A DNA stretch of 64,000 nt from RGIG9060 sp052173655. Its GTDB lineage: Bacteria; Spirochaetota; Spirochaetia; Treponematales; Treponemataceae. The stretch covers positions 1 through 64,000 of the forward strand of contig JBQMYD010000004.1 of NCBI GenBank assembly GCA_052173655.1, read 5' to 3'. Shown here piece by piece: positions 35,310 to 43,603 of the stretch. The notes beneath the pieces are model-generated. The model did not search any database, was not told the origin of the DNA, and worked only from the letters and a program-made list of their open reading frames with translations. Position 1 is the first letter of the stretch; every line of letters starts with the position of its first letter. The position numbers and the translations under genes are program-made.

Positions 35310-36560
35310 ATGAAAAAATTTCTATCTGTATTACTGATTCTTGCAATTGCATTAACATCAGTATTTGCTATTGAATGGGAGTTCGGATCGGAATCCGCTG
35401 TTTCTAAGGCAACAAAAGGAACCTTTGCGACAGAAGTTGATGATTACATGGCTTTAACAGCTTATCATGAACTTGATTTCCAAAAATATCTTGCTTTTAC
35501 AACCTTGTCAACTCAGGGTATTAATGCAGGTTTTGCTTACAAAGGTAAGTTGTATTTTTCAACTTATTACAACGGAAATCTTTGGACAACATCTGCTACA
35601 GGACCTAATGTACAGGCATATCAAACTGAAAACGAATTGAATGTTTTATTGGGATTTGAAAAATTTGGTATTGAATTATTCAGCAAATTCAATCCTAAAA
35701 CACAAACAACCGATACATCTGTTGCAAAAACAGAAACAGATGATTCTGAATTTGCTTTAGGTGCCGGTGTAGGCGGTATGACCTTTGAAATAAAAGATTT
35801 TGCATTAAAGCCTTATTTTGTTGCAGGATACCTTGCCAGTGTACACAAGACAGTAGTAACAACCAAAAGTGACGGAAAAAAGACTGTAAGCGAGATATAT
35901 GGAGGAAGTGCTTCCAGCGGAAAGCTTCATATTGAACTCGGTGCTGATCTTGATTTACCCGGAAAAGGTTTATACTCACAAGGTTTAGGATTTGCATATA
36001 CACAGGGTCTTGCAGTTTATTCTCCTAAGAACAAAGATTCAGCCGGAAAAGTTGTTCTTGAAGTACGCGACGGACATGCCGCTTCTGAAAAGATCGGATT
36101 TACTTATTGGGGATCTTTTGCATTTTCAGACATCTTTACTTTAAACTTTAAAACAGAACCTGAGTTTAGCTTTTCAAGCAGCTCTACCGGTATTACAATC
36201 ATGAATGGATATCCGGTGCCTGTTGCTCCTACTTTAACAAAAGGTTTTGGAATGGAAATTCCTGTTTTAGTAGGATTTAACTGTGCTGTAAAACCGGAAA
36301 AATGTAATATTTTTGGTGGACTTGAGGTAAAACCTTTTAATCTTTCTTGGGAAAAAGTTAACCAAAATGATCCGACTGTTAAGTTGAACAACGACGGTTC
36401 AGGAAATTCAACTGTTGTAGCAACAGTTGGACTTGGTGGAGAATGGTTATTTTCTCCTCAGTTCAGTGTTGCGGCATCTTTAGAGATTCCTGTAAAACCT
36501 AAGTTCCATACAAATATTTGGGATGGAGAATTGGAAATTGCATTTAAACTTGTAAAATAA
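35310..36560 (+). CDS. Outer-membrane beta-barrel protein (putative porin)
   Basis: An abundant-type treponemal surface protein by appearance. A clean Sec signal peptide (MKKFLSVLLILAIALTSVFA, cleavage about residue 20) is followed by about 395 residues of alternating strands rich in Gly, aromatic and Thr/Ser residues, ending LEIAFKLVK. It contains no Cys-rich, catalytic or binding motif. Strand pattern and length suggest a 14-18-stranded barrel; pore function is inferred. The gene stands alone between a strong promoter with an overlapping palindrome and a strong terminator, which fits a highly expressed and regulated monocistronic gene. GGGGAA lies upstream of the ATG. Confidence 0.72.
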   Translation: MKKFLSVLLILAIALTSVFAIEWEFGSESAVSKATKGTFATEVDDYMALTAYHELDFQKYLAFTTLSTQGINAGFAYKGKLYFSTYYNGNLWTTSATGPNVQAYQTENELNVLLGFEKFGIELFSKFNPKTQTTDTSVAKTETDDSEFALGAGVGGMTFEIKDFALKPYFVAGYLASVHKTVVTTKSDGKKTVSEIYGGSASSGKLHIELGADLDLPGKGLYSQGLGFAYTQGLAVYSPKNKDSAGKVVLEVRDGHAASEKIGFTYWGSFAFSDIFTLNFKTEPEFSFSSSSTGITIMNGYPVPVAPTLTKGFGMEIPVLVGFNCAVKPEKCNIFGGLEVKPFNLSWEKVNQNDPTVKLNNDGSGNSTVVATVGLGGEWLFSPQFSVAASLEIPVKPKFHTNIWDGELEIAFKLVK

Positions 36561-36590
36561 ATTTTATTTTTTAGACAAAGTTTAAGTCAA

Positions 36591-36625
36591 TGCGACAAAA
36601 CTGGAGTTTTGTCGCATTTTTTTTT
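36591..36625 (+). terminator. Intrinsic terminator after the porin-like gene
   Basis: TGCGACAAAA / TTTTGTCGCA (36591-36600 and 36607-36616) with a 6-nt loop, followed by nine T. Strong rho-independent terminator. It faces purD, which is on the other strand. Confidence 0.93.
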
Positions 36626-36695
36626 AATTATTGATTTTATGTTTTGTAATGTATTAAGGCTGTTTATGCTTTGAGCTTATAGATAGCTGTACCTC

Positions 36696-38066
36696 TTAGT
36701 TGCTTTCGGCAGCACCGGGTAAGCCTATGTCCTTACGGTAGAAAATATCTTTGAAATCTACGGCTTTTAGGGCTTCGTAGGATTTTTCCCATGCTTGTTC
36801 AAAAGTTTTGCCAAGGCAACTGCATGCAAGAACTCTGCCCCCATCCGTAACTAAAATTTTGTTGTTGTTTGCTTCATTGTTTTTATCCGGTTGATTATCA
36901 AGTTTTCCGCCTGCAATGAATATTTTTGCTCCTGTTTGTTCGATTTTTGACTTATCTACGTGAATTTCATAACCTTTTTTATAAGCATTAGGATAGCCTC
37001 CACTTACCGCAACCGGAGCACAGCAAAAACCTTTCTTCCATTCAATTTTAAAGTCTTTTAGAGTACCGTCAATTATAGATGTACATAAATCTGCAAAATC
37101 AAAATCTACCAGAGGTAATACCGCTTGAGTTTCAGGGTCTCCCAGACGGACATTGTACTCCAAAAGTTTAGGACCGTTTTTTGTAAGCATAATTCCAAAA
37201 AAAATAAAACCCCGATAGTCCATTTTTTCGGCAACCATTCCGTTCAATGTTGGTTCTAGAATTGTTTTGTTAAAAAGTTCCATCTGCTCGGCTTTTACGT
37301 CTGCAACAGGGGCAATAGCTCCCATTCCTCCTGTGTTGGGGCCTTTTGCTCCATCCATCAATCTTTTGTGATCTCTTGCTGTAACAAAAGGAACGATTGC
37401 TTGTTTTTTGCTTTCGCAGATTTTCGGGGTAACACTTACGGCAGCTAGAATAGAAATTTCAATTCCTGTTAGGTATTCTTCAATAACAAGGCTGTTACCT
37501 GCACTTCCAAGTGTTTTATTTTCCATAAAATCACTTACGGCTTTGTAAGCTTGTTCTACTGTTTGTGCGACAACAACTCCCTTTCCGGCTGCAAGTCCGT
37601 CAGCTTTTACAACGATTGGGGCTCCCTGTTCCCGAATATAAGACATAGCAGACTTTGCATCTGAAAATGTTTTGCTTTTTGCACAAGAAACGCCGTATTT
37701 TTGCATAAAAGTTTTTGCACGGTCTTTGCTGGCTTCAAGTTGAGCACCGGTTGTTTTTGGACCTACTACAGGAATTCCTAAATCCCAAATTTTATCTGCA
37801 ATTCCATTCGCTAAAGGTTCTTCCGGACCGCATACAACAAAATCAACTTTTTCTTCCGCACAAATTTGTGCAATTTTTTCGTTTAAGGTTGCTTCAGTTG
37901 AATTTTGTTTTTCACAACTGCAAAGTTCTATGTTTTTGCATTTTTCCTCATTTGCAGTTCCCCCGTTACCGGGAATGCACAGAATTTGAGATATCTTGGG
38001 ACTTTTTGACAAAACCCAGCTAATGGCGTGTTCACGGCCGCCGGAACCGATAACTGCTACTTTCAT
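36696..38066 (-). CDS. purD: Phosphoribosylamine-glycine ligase
   Basis: ATP-grasp enzyme of purine synthesis that joins 5-phosphoribosylamine and glycine to GAR. N-terminal VIGSGGREHA, VVKADGLAAGKGV (ATP-grasp loop), GPNTGGMGA and LEYNVRLGDPETQ are all in place; length 456 includes a short charged insert near residue 400. Other pur genes are not adjacent. On the minus strand TATTAT (38077-38082) lies 10 nt from the ATG with no ribosome site, so the leader would be only a few bases. It is divergent from the dehydrogenase gene at 38192. Confidence 0.95.
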   Translation of the reverse strand: MKVAVIGSGGREHAISWVLSKSPKISQILCIPGNGGTANEEKCKNIELCSCEKQNSTEATLNEKIAQICAEEKVDFVVCGPEEPLANGIADKIWDLGIPVVGPKTTGAQLEASKDRAKTFMQKYGVSCAKSKTFSDAKSAMSYIREQGAPIVVKADGLAAGKGVVVAQTVEQAYKAVSDFMENKTLGSAGNSLVIEEYLTGIEISILAAVSVTPKICESKKQAIVPFVTARDHKRLMDGAKGPNTGGMGAIAPVADVKAEQMELFNKTILEPTLNGMVAEKMDYRGFIFFGIMLTKNGPKLLEYNVRLGDPETQAVLPLVDFDFADLCTSIIDGTLKDFKIEWKKGFCCAPVAVSGGYPNAYKKGYEIHVDKSKIEQTGAKIFIAGGKLDNQPDKNNEANNNKILVTDGGRVLACSCLGKTFEQAWEKSYEALKAVDFKDIFYRKDIGLPGAAESN

Positions 38067-38191
38067 AGCGACAATGATAATACATCTTAAATAAAAATTT
38101 CAAGACAGTAGATTGTTTATGAACATACATTGCTTTTACATAGCTTTGTTTTGGCTTGTATACATAATTTATTTATGTTAAGATTTACGGC

Positions 38192-38983
38192 ATGAGTGAG
38201 AAGATTTGGTCATTAATCACCGGAGCTTCCGGTGGACTGGGAAAAGAAATCGCTAAAATATTGGCAAAAAAAGGTTATAACCTTGTACTTGTTGCACGTT
38301 CAAAAGATAAACTTGAACAACTGAAGAGTGAGCTTTTGAATAATGATATTGCTATTGAATGTTGTGTTTGCGATTTGTCGGAAGATGGTGTTGCTTTAAA
38401 GGTTTTTAATTTTTGTGAAGAAAAAAACATAAAAATTGATCTTTTGGTGAACAATGCCGGATGCGGTCTGTATGGTTATTCGACTGATTTACAGGAAAAG
38501 TCCGTAGATATGTTAAAACTTAATATGGTTGCTTTGACTCAAATGTGTGCAATTTTCGGTAAGGATATGGTTCAAAGAAAATCCGGTTCAATTTTGAATA
38601 TCGGATCCATGGCAGGGTATCTGCCTATTTCGTTTTTTGCTTCATATGCGGCAAGTAAAAGTTACGTTTTTACTTATTCGCTTGCTTTACGACATGAGCT
38701 TGGAGAATTCGGTGTAAATGTAACTTGTGTTCAACCCGGGTACATAAGAACAGAATTCGATAACAATTGTGGCGGTCTAAGCGAAAAATACAAAAAGTTT
38801 TCATATAAAAGTGGAATGACTGCAAAGGCTGTTGCTAAAGTAGCAGTAAGTTCTGTTTTGAAAAAACGCTCTTACGTTAGGGTGGGGCTTTCAAATAAAT
38901 TTATGGCTTTCTTTTCCGGATTAATACCAAAAAATTTTTTAGCATGGGCTATTTCAAAAACCATGAAATCTCTTACTCGATAG
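38192..38983 (+). CDS. Short-chain dehydrogenase/reductase (classical SDR)
   Basis: NAD(P)-dependent oxidoreductase. Rossmann glycine motif GASGGLGKE at about residue 9, NNAG at about 90, catalytic Ser in NIGSMAG and the Tyr/Lys pair in YAASK. The tail after residue 230 (MAFFSGLIPKNFLAWAIS) is hydrophobic and may contact the membrane, as in DltE/YqjQ-like members. Substrate unknown. TAAGAT at 38179-38184 lies 7 nt before the ATG with TTGTAT 17 bp further up and no ribosome site: another leaderless candidate. The radical SAM gene follows after 63 nt. Confidence 0.88.
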   Translation: MSEKIWSLITGASGGLGKEIAKILAKKGYNLVLVARSKDKLEQLKSELLNNDIAIECCVCDLSEDGVALKVFNFCEEKNIKIDLLVNNAGCGLYGYSTDLQEKSVDMLKLNMVALTQMCAIFGKDMVQRKSGSILNIGSMAGYLPISFFASYAASKSYVFTYSLALRHELGEFGVNVTCVQPGYIRTEFDNNCGGLSEKYKKFSYKSGMTAKAVAKVAVSSVLKKRSYVRVGLSNKFMAFFSGLIPKNFLAWAISKTMKSLTR

Positions 38984-39046
38984 TAAAAAATTGATCCTGT
39001 TGGATAAAATGGTATGGGTATCTGACACGAAGAAAATGGAGAAAAA

Positions 39047-40240
39047 ATGAAACGTAATTTTTCTGTAGTTCCTAAGCTTTTTATGACAAGCCCTAAGATG
39101 GCACTACGATTGGCTCATGGTTTTAAAAATCTTTTTAAAGCCAGATTGAAAAAAAGGCATTTTGAAGGCTATGATCATTTAAAAAATTTCAGTTTGATTT
39201 ATTTAAAATTAACTCCCCTTTGTAATTTGCGTTGTGTAATGTGCGGTCAGCGTGGTGTAAAAGGTGTGTTAAAAGGCAAATATGCTGCGGATGAATCAAA
39301 ATGTGTTCTTCCTCTTGAAACTTATAAAAAAATGGTTGATGAGCTAAAATTCAAACGTCCGGTTTATTACCTTTGGGGTGGAGAGCCTTTTTTATATCCT
39401 CATCTTTGCGACCTTGTTGATTATATCCAAAAAAGTGGAAGTTTTTGTTCTGTAAATACGAATGGAACTTTGCTTGAAAAATATGCTGAAAGAATTGTCA
39501 AAGATCAGTGGAACGTAATTTTTGTAAGTCTTGATGCTTTTAAGGATGTTAACGATGAAATTAGAGGTGCAGGAAGTTATGATAAAGTTGTAAGGGGTTT
39601 TGAAGCTATCAATAGAGAAAAGAAAAAGCAAAACTCCAAGTTTCCTACTATGGGAATAGTAACTACTGTAACGAATTTGAATTATAAATATTTAAAAGAT
39701 TTGGCTGTAGCTTGCAAGGATTTCAAAATTGACTGGCACATCTATAATCTTGGAACGTATACAAACGATGAAATTCTTGCACGCCAAACGGAATTTTTTA
39801 AAGAAAAGTTGGATACGGATGTTTATTGTCTTGGAGGCTATAATACCGGATATAACAAGGGAATTGATGCAAAAGAGCTTTGTGAAACTTTGCATACTAT
39901 TCACAATACCGATTACGGGTACTTAAGTATTACCGTTCCTGCGTTGAATCCTGAAAAAACTCAAGTTTATTATGAAAAACTTGAAGTTCCGGTTAGAAAT
40001 CGCTGTATTGTTCCTTGGACACAAGCAAATGTAAATTATAACGGTGATGTCCTTTTTTGTGCCGATTACACGGAATATCCGTTGGGTAATATAAAGGAAC
40101 AGTCTTTTAGAGAAATTTATAACGGCGAAAGAGCAAATAAATTCAGGCATGCTATTCATGAATGTCCGGGTTCTATTTTCCCCGGATGTTTAAGATGTTA
40201 TCAGAACATGCTTTTTGGAAGTAAAATAAAAGGGTTCTAA
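39047..40240 (+). CDS. Radical SAM protein with SPASM-like C-terminus
   Basis: Binds a 4Fe-4S cluster through Cys59-x3-Cys63-x2-Cys66 (LCNLRCVMC) and cleaves S-adenosylmethionine to start radical chemistry. The WGGEPFLYP motif for SAM binding is present. The C-terminal part has RNRCIVPWTQ, DVLFCADYTEYPLGNI and a final CPGSIFPGCLRCYQ, a Cys layout of SPASM/twitch auxiliary-cluster domains found in peptide- and sugar-modifying enzymes. GGAG precedes the ATG. It is directly coupled (1-nt gap) to a tandem ACT protein. No precursor peptide gene was recognised nearby, so the substrate is unknown. Confidence 0.85.
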   Translation: MKRNFSVVPKLFMTSPKMALRLAHGFKNLFKARLKKRHFEGYDHLKNFSLIYLKLTPLCNLRCVMCGQRGVKGVLKGKYAADESKCVLPLETYKKMVDELKFKRPVYYLWGGEPFLYPHLCDLVDYIQKSGSFCSVNTNGTLLEKYAERIVKDQWNVIFVSLDAFKDVNDEIRGAGSYDKVVRGFEAINREKKKQNSKFPTMGIVTTVTNLNYKYLKDLAVACKDFKIDWHIYNLGTYTNDEILARQTEFFKEKLDTDVYCLGGYNTGYNKGIDAKELCETLHTIHNTDYGYLSITVPALNPEKTQVYYEKLEVPVRNRCIVPWTQANVNYNGDVLFCADYTEYPLGNIKEQSFREIYNGERANKFRHAIHECPGSIFPGCLRCYQNMLFGSKIKGF

Positions 40241-40241
40241 G

Positions 40242-40631
40242 ATGATTATCAAACAAATTTCGGTTTTTTTAGAAAACAGTTCCGGCAGAATAGCTGATGT
40301 AACAAATCTTCTTAAAGAAAATAAAATCAATTTGCGGGCGTTAATGATAGCTGATACGGCTGATTTTGGAATTTTAAGAATTGTTGTGGATGATTATGAA
40401 AAAGCCATGCTTTGTTTAAAAGAGGCCAGATTTACTGCAAAAGCAACTGATGTTCTTGCTGTGGAAATTAAAGATAAAATCGGAAGTTTGAGTGATGTTA
40501 TGTCGCTTTTTGATTATAACGATGTGAATATCGAATACCTTTATTCTGCTTTTGGAGATGTTGCTTCAAAAACTAAGATAATATTTAAGGTAAATGATGC
40601 TGAAAAGGGATTAAAGGTTTTAAACGGTTAG
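40242..40631 (+). CDS. Tandem ACT-domain protein
   Basis: A 129-residue protein made of two ACT folds (about 1-65 and 70-129), the small-molecule-binding module often sensing amino acids. The first begins KQISVFLENSSGRIADVTNLL, the second EIKDKIGSLSDVMSLFD, each with the Gly-x-Leu loop where ligands bind. Stand-alone two-ACT proteins of this size occur next to acyl-CoA or amino-acid enzymes in anaerobes. The ATG is 1 nt after the radical SAM stop. A role in feedback sensing for that enzyme's pathway is possible but unproved. Confidence 0.85.
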   Translation: MIIKQISVFLENSSGRIADVTNLLKENKINLRALMIADTADFGILRIVVDDYEKAMLCLKEARFTAKATDVLAVEIKDKIGSLSDVMSLFDYNDVNIEYLYSAFGDVASKTKIIFKVNDAEKGLKVLNG

Positions 40632-40647
40632 GTTTTAAAACCTTTTT
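40613..40647 (+). terminator. Terminator overlapping the ACT gene end
   Basis: AAAGGTTTTAAA and TTTAAAACCTTT (40613-40624 and 40634-40645) pair across a 9-nt loop and end in T. The left arm lies inside the last codons and stop of the ACT gene. Confidence 0.7.
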
Positions 40648-40931
40648 ATATTCTCTATAAATTGCTATTAATTTAAGATTATAAATATCTTAAAAAATAA
40701 AATCTGCAATTTAAAGTTTAATCGGTTCTCATTATAAGAAAGCAGTTTTTGTTTTAAACTGCTTTCTTGTGTTTTAATATTTTTCTACACTTCTTGTAAA
40801 ATATCTAAAATATCTAAAATATCTATTTTTTTTTAATCTTCAAAAAAAAACAAAATAATTATTTTTTTTAATCCTATTTTTAGCTGAAAATCAATTTTTA
40901 CTCATATTAATTAATTGCAAAAAGGAGATTA
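40632..40931. other. 300-bp AT-rich intergenic region before the secretion locus
   Basis: Very AT-rich. It contains the end of the ACT-gene terminator, a second hairpin (40736-40768) and three tandem copies of a 9-mer with core AAAATATCT near 40797-40825, followed by a nine-T run. The promoter for the 41-64 kb locus should lie here, but I could not pick a convincing -35/-10 pair in the A/T runs. Confidence 0.5.
40736..40768 (+). terminator. Second hairpin terminator before the secretion locus
   Basis: Perfect 13-bp stem AAGAAAGCAGTTT / AAACTGCTTTCTT with a 7-nt loop, followed by GTGTTTT. It insulates the downstream operon from the ACT gene. Confidence 0.75.
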
Positions 40932-41381
40932 ATGTTTTTGCAAAATTTAAAAAGTATCGTTTTTAACGATTTGTTCTTTGATTTTTTATTTTTATTGATT
41001 TTTACGTTTGTGGCAATATGGGATTCAAAATTTTTGCTTATTCCGGATTTGGCTCTTTTTTTGCTAGGTGTAACGGCAATTTTCAGTAAAAAAGGAAATT
41101 TGTTGGCAGCTATTCTTTTATTTTCATGTTTCTTTGTAATTTTTTTCTTTTATGGAGGATTAGGATTCGGCGATGTGAAATATGCTTTTGTTTTGGGGTT
41201 GATATTCGGTTTTTTTGATGGAATAAAAGTTTGTTTTGTTTCCACTTTGTCGGCACTGATTTATACAGCAGCATTTTATTATCTTTGGAAATGCAAAAAA
41301 ACTTATAAAATAGTGCAGGTAAAAATTCCATACGGCAGTTTTTTATCAATGGGAGGCATTTTATTTATTTTGCGTTCATAG
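40932..41381 (+). CDS. Prepilin peptidase, A24 family (core domain only)
   Basis: Polytopic membrane aspartic protease that removes the leader of type IV prepilins and type II pseudopilins. Both catalytic motifs are visible: Asp31 in WDSKFLLIPD and Asp81 in GFGDVK. At 149 residues it lacks the N-terminal Cys4 and methyltransferase part of GspO/PilD, so it resembles the minimal TadV/CpaA-like form. AAGGAG precedes the ATG. It heads a same-strand series gspD-E-F-G and pseudopilins, whose leaders (glycine then hydrophobic residue, Glu at +5) are its expected substrates. Confidence 0.85.
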   Translation: MFLQNLKSIVFNDLFFDFLFLLIFTFVAIWDSKFLLIPDLALFLLGVTAIFSKKGNLLAAILLFSCFFVIFFFYGGLGFGDVKYAFVLGLIFGFFDGIKVCFVSTLSALIYTAAFYYLWKCKKTYKIVQVKIPYGSFLSMGGILFILRS

Positions 41382-41428
41382 AAAACACTCATGAGTGATG
41401 AGCGATAATTGGTGAATAACAGGTAAAT

Positions 41429-43603
41429 ATGAAAAAAGAAATATTTTTTTGTATTTTCAGTTTGATTTTTCTTACATCCTTGTTTGCACAAAATGAATTT
41501 TTACCGGAAATGGGGCAAAAAATCGAATCTGAAACGATAAAACTTGAATTTTTCAATCAAAAAGAATGCGATGTACTTGAAAGTATAGCTTCAATTTGGT
41601 GTGAAACTGTAAATATAGATTCAACAATAAACGGAGTTGTTTCCATTAATTTTTGCGACAAAACTTTTGAAAGTGCATTGGAAAGATTTTGCAATTTTAC
41701 AGGAGCTTTTTGGCACAAGGAAAATGAAGTTTATTATGTTAGCAAAATTTTTATACAAGTTTTGGACAAACCGAAATCTGAATCTTCATTAAAAATTTGC
41801 ATAAAAGCACAAGATGTGTTGCCGGAATTTTTATTAAAAAAACTTTCCGGTAAAACAGGTTTGACAATAATGAATGATGCTTTTCCTCAAGGATTAATCA
41901 GTATAAACAAAGATCAAATTACAATAACAGAAGTTCTTGAAATTTTTTGTTTACGTTTTGACGGCTTTGAAGTTGAAAATGAAAAAGGAATTTATTTTAT
42001 CAGAAAAAAATTTACGGATATGAATTTACGTAAAACAGATTCCAGATTTACTATAAAACAAAAAGATGATTTGTATAGTGTTGAGATAGTAAGGTCAAAT
42101 TTCAACACTGTTATTTATGAACTTTTTAGAAAAGCAGGAAAAGAGGTTGCCCTCGTAAATAAAAACAATGTTGTTTTGGAAAATATAAAATTTTTAAACA
42201 AAAATTTTGAAACAGTGTTTTCAATGTTATTGGAAATAAGCTCTTGCGATTTTCTTGAAAAAGAAAACATAACCTTTATTTTTGACATTCAAGCACGAGA
42301 TGCAAGTCGTTCTTTTAAAACCATAGAGATGGTAAATTTAAAAAATATTTGTGTTACTGAACTTGTTTCGCTTTTGCCGAATGAGCTAAACATAACATCT
42401 GTTGTAAAAACAAATAAAAATTCAAACAGTATTTTTTTGTACGGAAGTTCTGCTGAAATCAAACCGATTTTGAATTTTATTAAAGCATTGGACAAAAAGC
42501 AAAATGAAAAATTTTACACGACAGTTGTTTTTAACAACATAGAAGTTGCCAAGGGAATTGAGATGATTCCAAAGTCAATTTTGCTAAGTCAGCCGGTTTT
42601 GATTCCAAACACTTCAGGTTTTGTAATTCTTGTAGATTCTGAACAAGAAAAAGAACTTAAAAATTTTGTAAAAATGATTGATGTTCCACAAAATTCAATG
42701 CAAGTTAATTTGCGTTATATCAGCGGTGAGGAATTTTTGAAATTTTTACCTTCTAAAATCGATAAAAATAAAGTTCAAATTACCCCCGACTCGAATAAAA
42801 TTATTTTTTTGGGAACAAAAGATCAATATGAACAATTGCTGGAATGTCTTGAAATTTTAGATAGACCTAAAAAACAAATTAGGTACCAATTATTAGTAAT
42901 TCAAAGTCAAAAAAGTAAAAATCATAATTTTGCTTTTAATCTTAAACTTGGGAACGGAACAAAAACGGAAAATCAAGGTAAGATAAAAACAGAGTCTTCC
43001 TGTGTAAGCGGAAATCTTCTTAATCTTTTTAATGTGAATTTTGATGTAGTAAGTCTTTTTGGTTTACAAGCTGCTGTGAATTTTAACATGGAATTGGGAA
43101 ACAGTAGGGCAAAAATTCTTGCTGATACTACTCTTAACGGAATAAGTGGCAGCGATATAAGTTTTGAAAATAAAAATATTTTCAGATATCGAGATATTAT
43201 TAGCGACAGCAAATCTACGGCAACTTGTAGTTCAATTGTTCGTGAAATTTCAACCGGACTTGTAATAAAAATTAACGGTTGGGTAAGCGGAGATGAGATG
43301 ATAAGCGTAAAAGTAAATGCTGACTTATCTAAACAAGGTTCTTCGAGTAATGGAAATCTACCTTGCACTTCGGAAAAAAAAGTAAGTACTAATATTCAGA
43401 CAAAATCGGGAAAACCTATAGTAATCAGCGGACTTTTACAAAATGAAAATGATGACAATTTTAGCGGAAGTTCAAAAAGAGGCAGTTCAAGTTCTACAGA
43501 ACTGATAATTTATTTAACTCCTTTTCTTGAAAAAGACAATTTCGAAAATTTTAATGAAAATGAACAGGTGAAAAGGCTTTATGAAAAATATGTCGGACTT
43601 TAA
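41429..43603 (+). CDS. gspD: Type II secretion secretin GspD-like
   Basis: Outer-membrane gate of a type II secretion or type IV pilus-like system. Signal peptide cleaved near Ala20. Before the pore there appear to be three N0/STN-like repeats (about 30-100, 105-185, 190-280) and then three N1-like repeats (about 290-345, 350-415, 418-485), more N0-type units than a classical GspD. The secretin core (about 490-715) shows the conserved end TSEKKVSTNIQTKSGKPIVISGLL and ELIIYLTPFL. No C-terminal pilotin-binding domain is evident. It overlaps gspE by 23 bp. Confidence 0.85.
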   Translation: MKKEIFFCIFSLIFLTSLFAQNEFLPEMGQKIESETIKLEFFNQKECDVLESIASIWCETVNIDSTINGVVSINFCDKTFESALERFCNFTGAFWHKENEVYYVSKIFIQVLDKPKSESSLKICIKAQDVLPEFLLKKLSGKTGLTIMNDAFPQGLISINKDQITITEVLEIFCLRFDGFEVENEKGIYFIRKKFTDMNLRKTDSRFTIKQKDDLYSVEIVRSNFNTVIYELFRKAGKEVALVNKNNVVLENIKFLNKNFETVFSMLLEISSCDFLEKENITFIFDIQARDASRSFKTIEMVNLKNICVTELVSLLPNELNITSVVKTNKNSNSIFLYGSSAEIKPILNFIKALDKKQNEKFYTTVVFNNIEVAKGIEMIPKSILLSQPVLIPNTSGFVILVDSEQEKELKNFVKMIDVPQNSMQVNLRYISGEEFLKFLPSKIDKNKVQITPDSNKIIFLGTKDQYEQLLECLEILDRPKKQIRYQLLVIQSQKSKNHNFAFNLKLGNGTKTENQGKIKTESSCVSGNLLNLFNVNFDVVSLFGLQAAVNFNMELGNSRAKILADTTLNGISGSDISFENKNIFRYRDIISDSKSTATCSSIVREISTGLVIKINGWVSGDEMISVKVNADLSKQGSSSNGNLPCTSEKKVSTNIQTKSGKPIVISGLLQNENDDNFSGSSKRGSSSSTELIIYLTPFLEKDNFENFNENEQVKRLYEKYVGL

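Noticed and set aside
40797..40825. CRISPR-like repeats
   Set aside because: Three adjacent 9-mers without spacers, AT-only; no cas genes.
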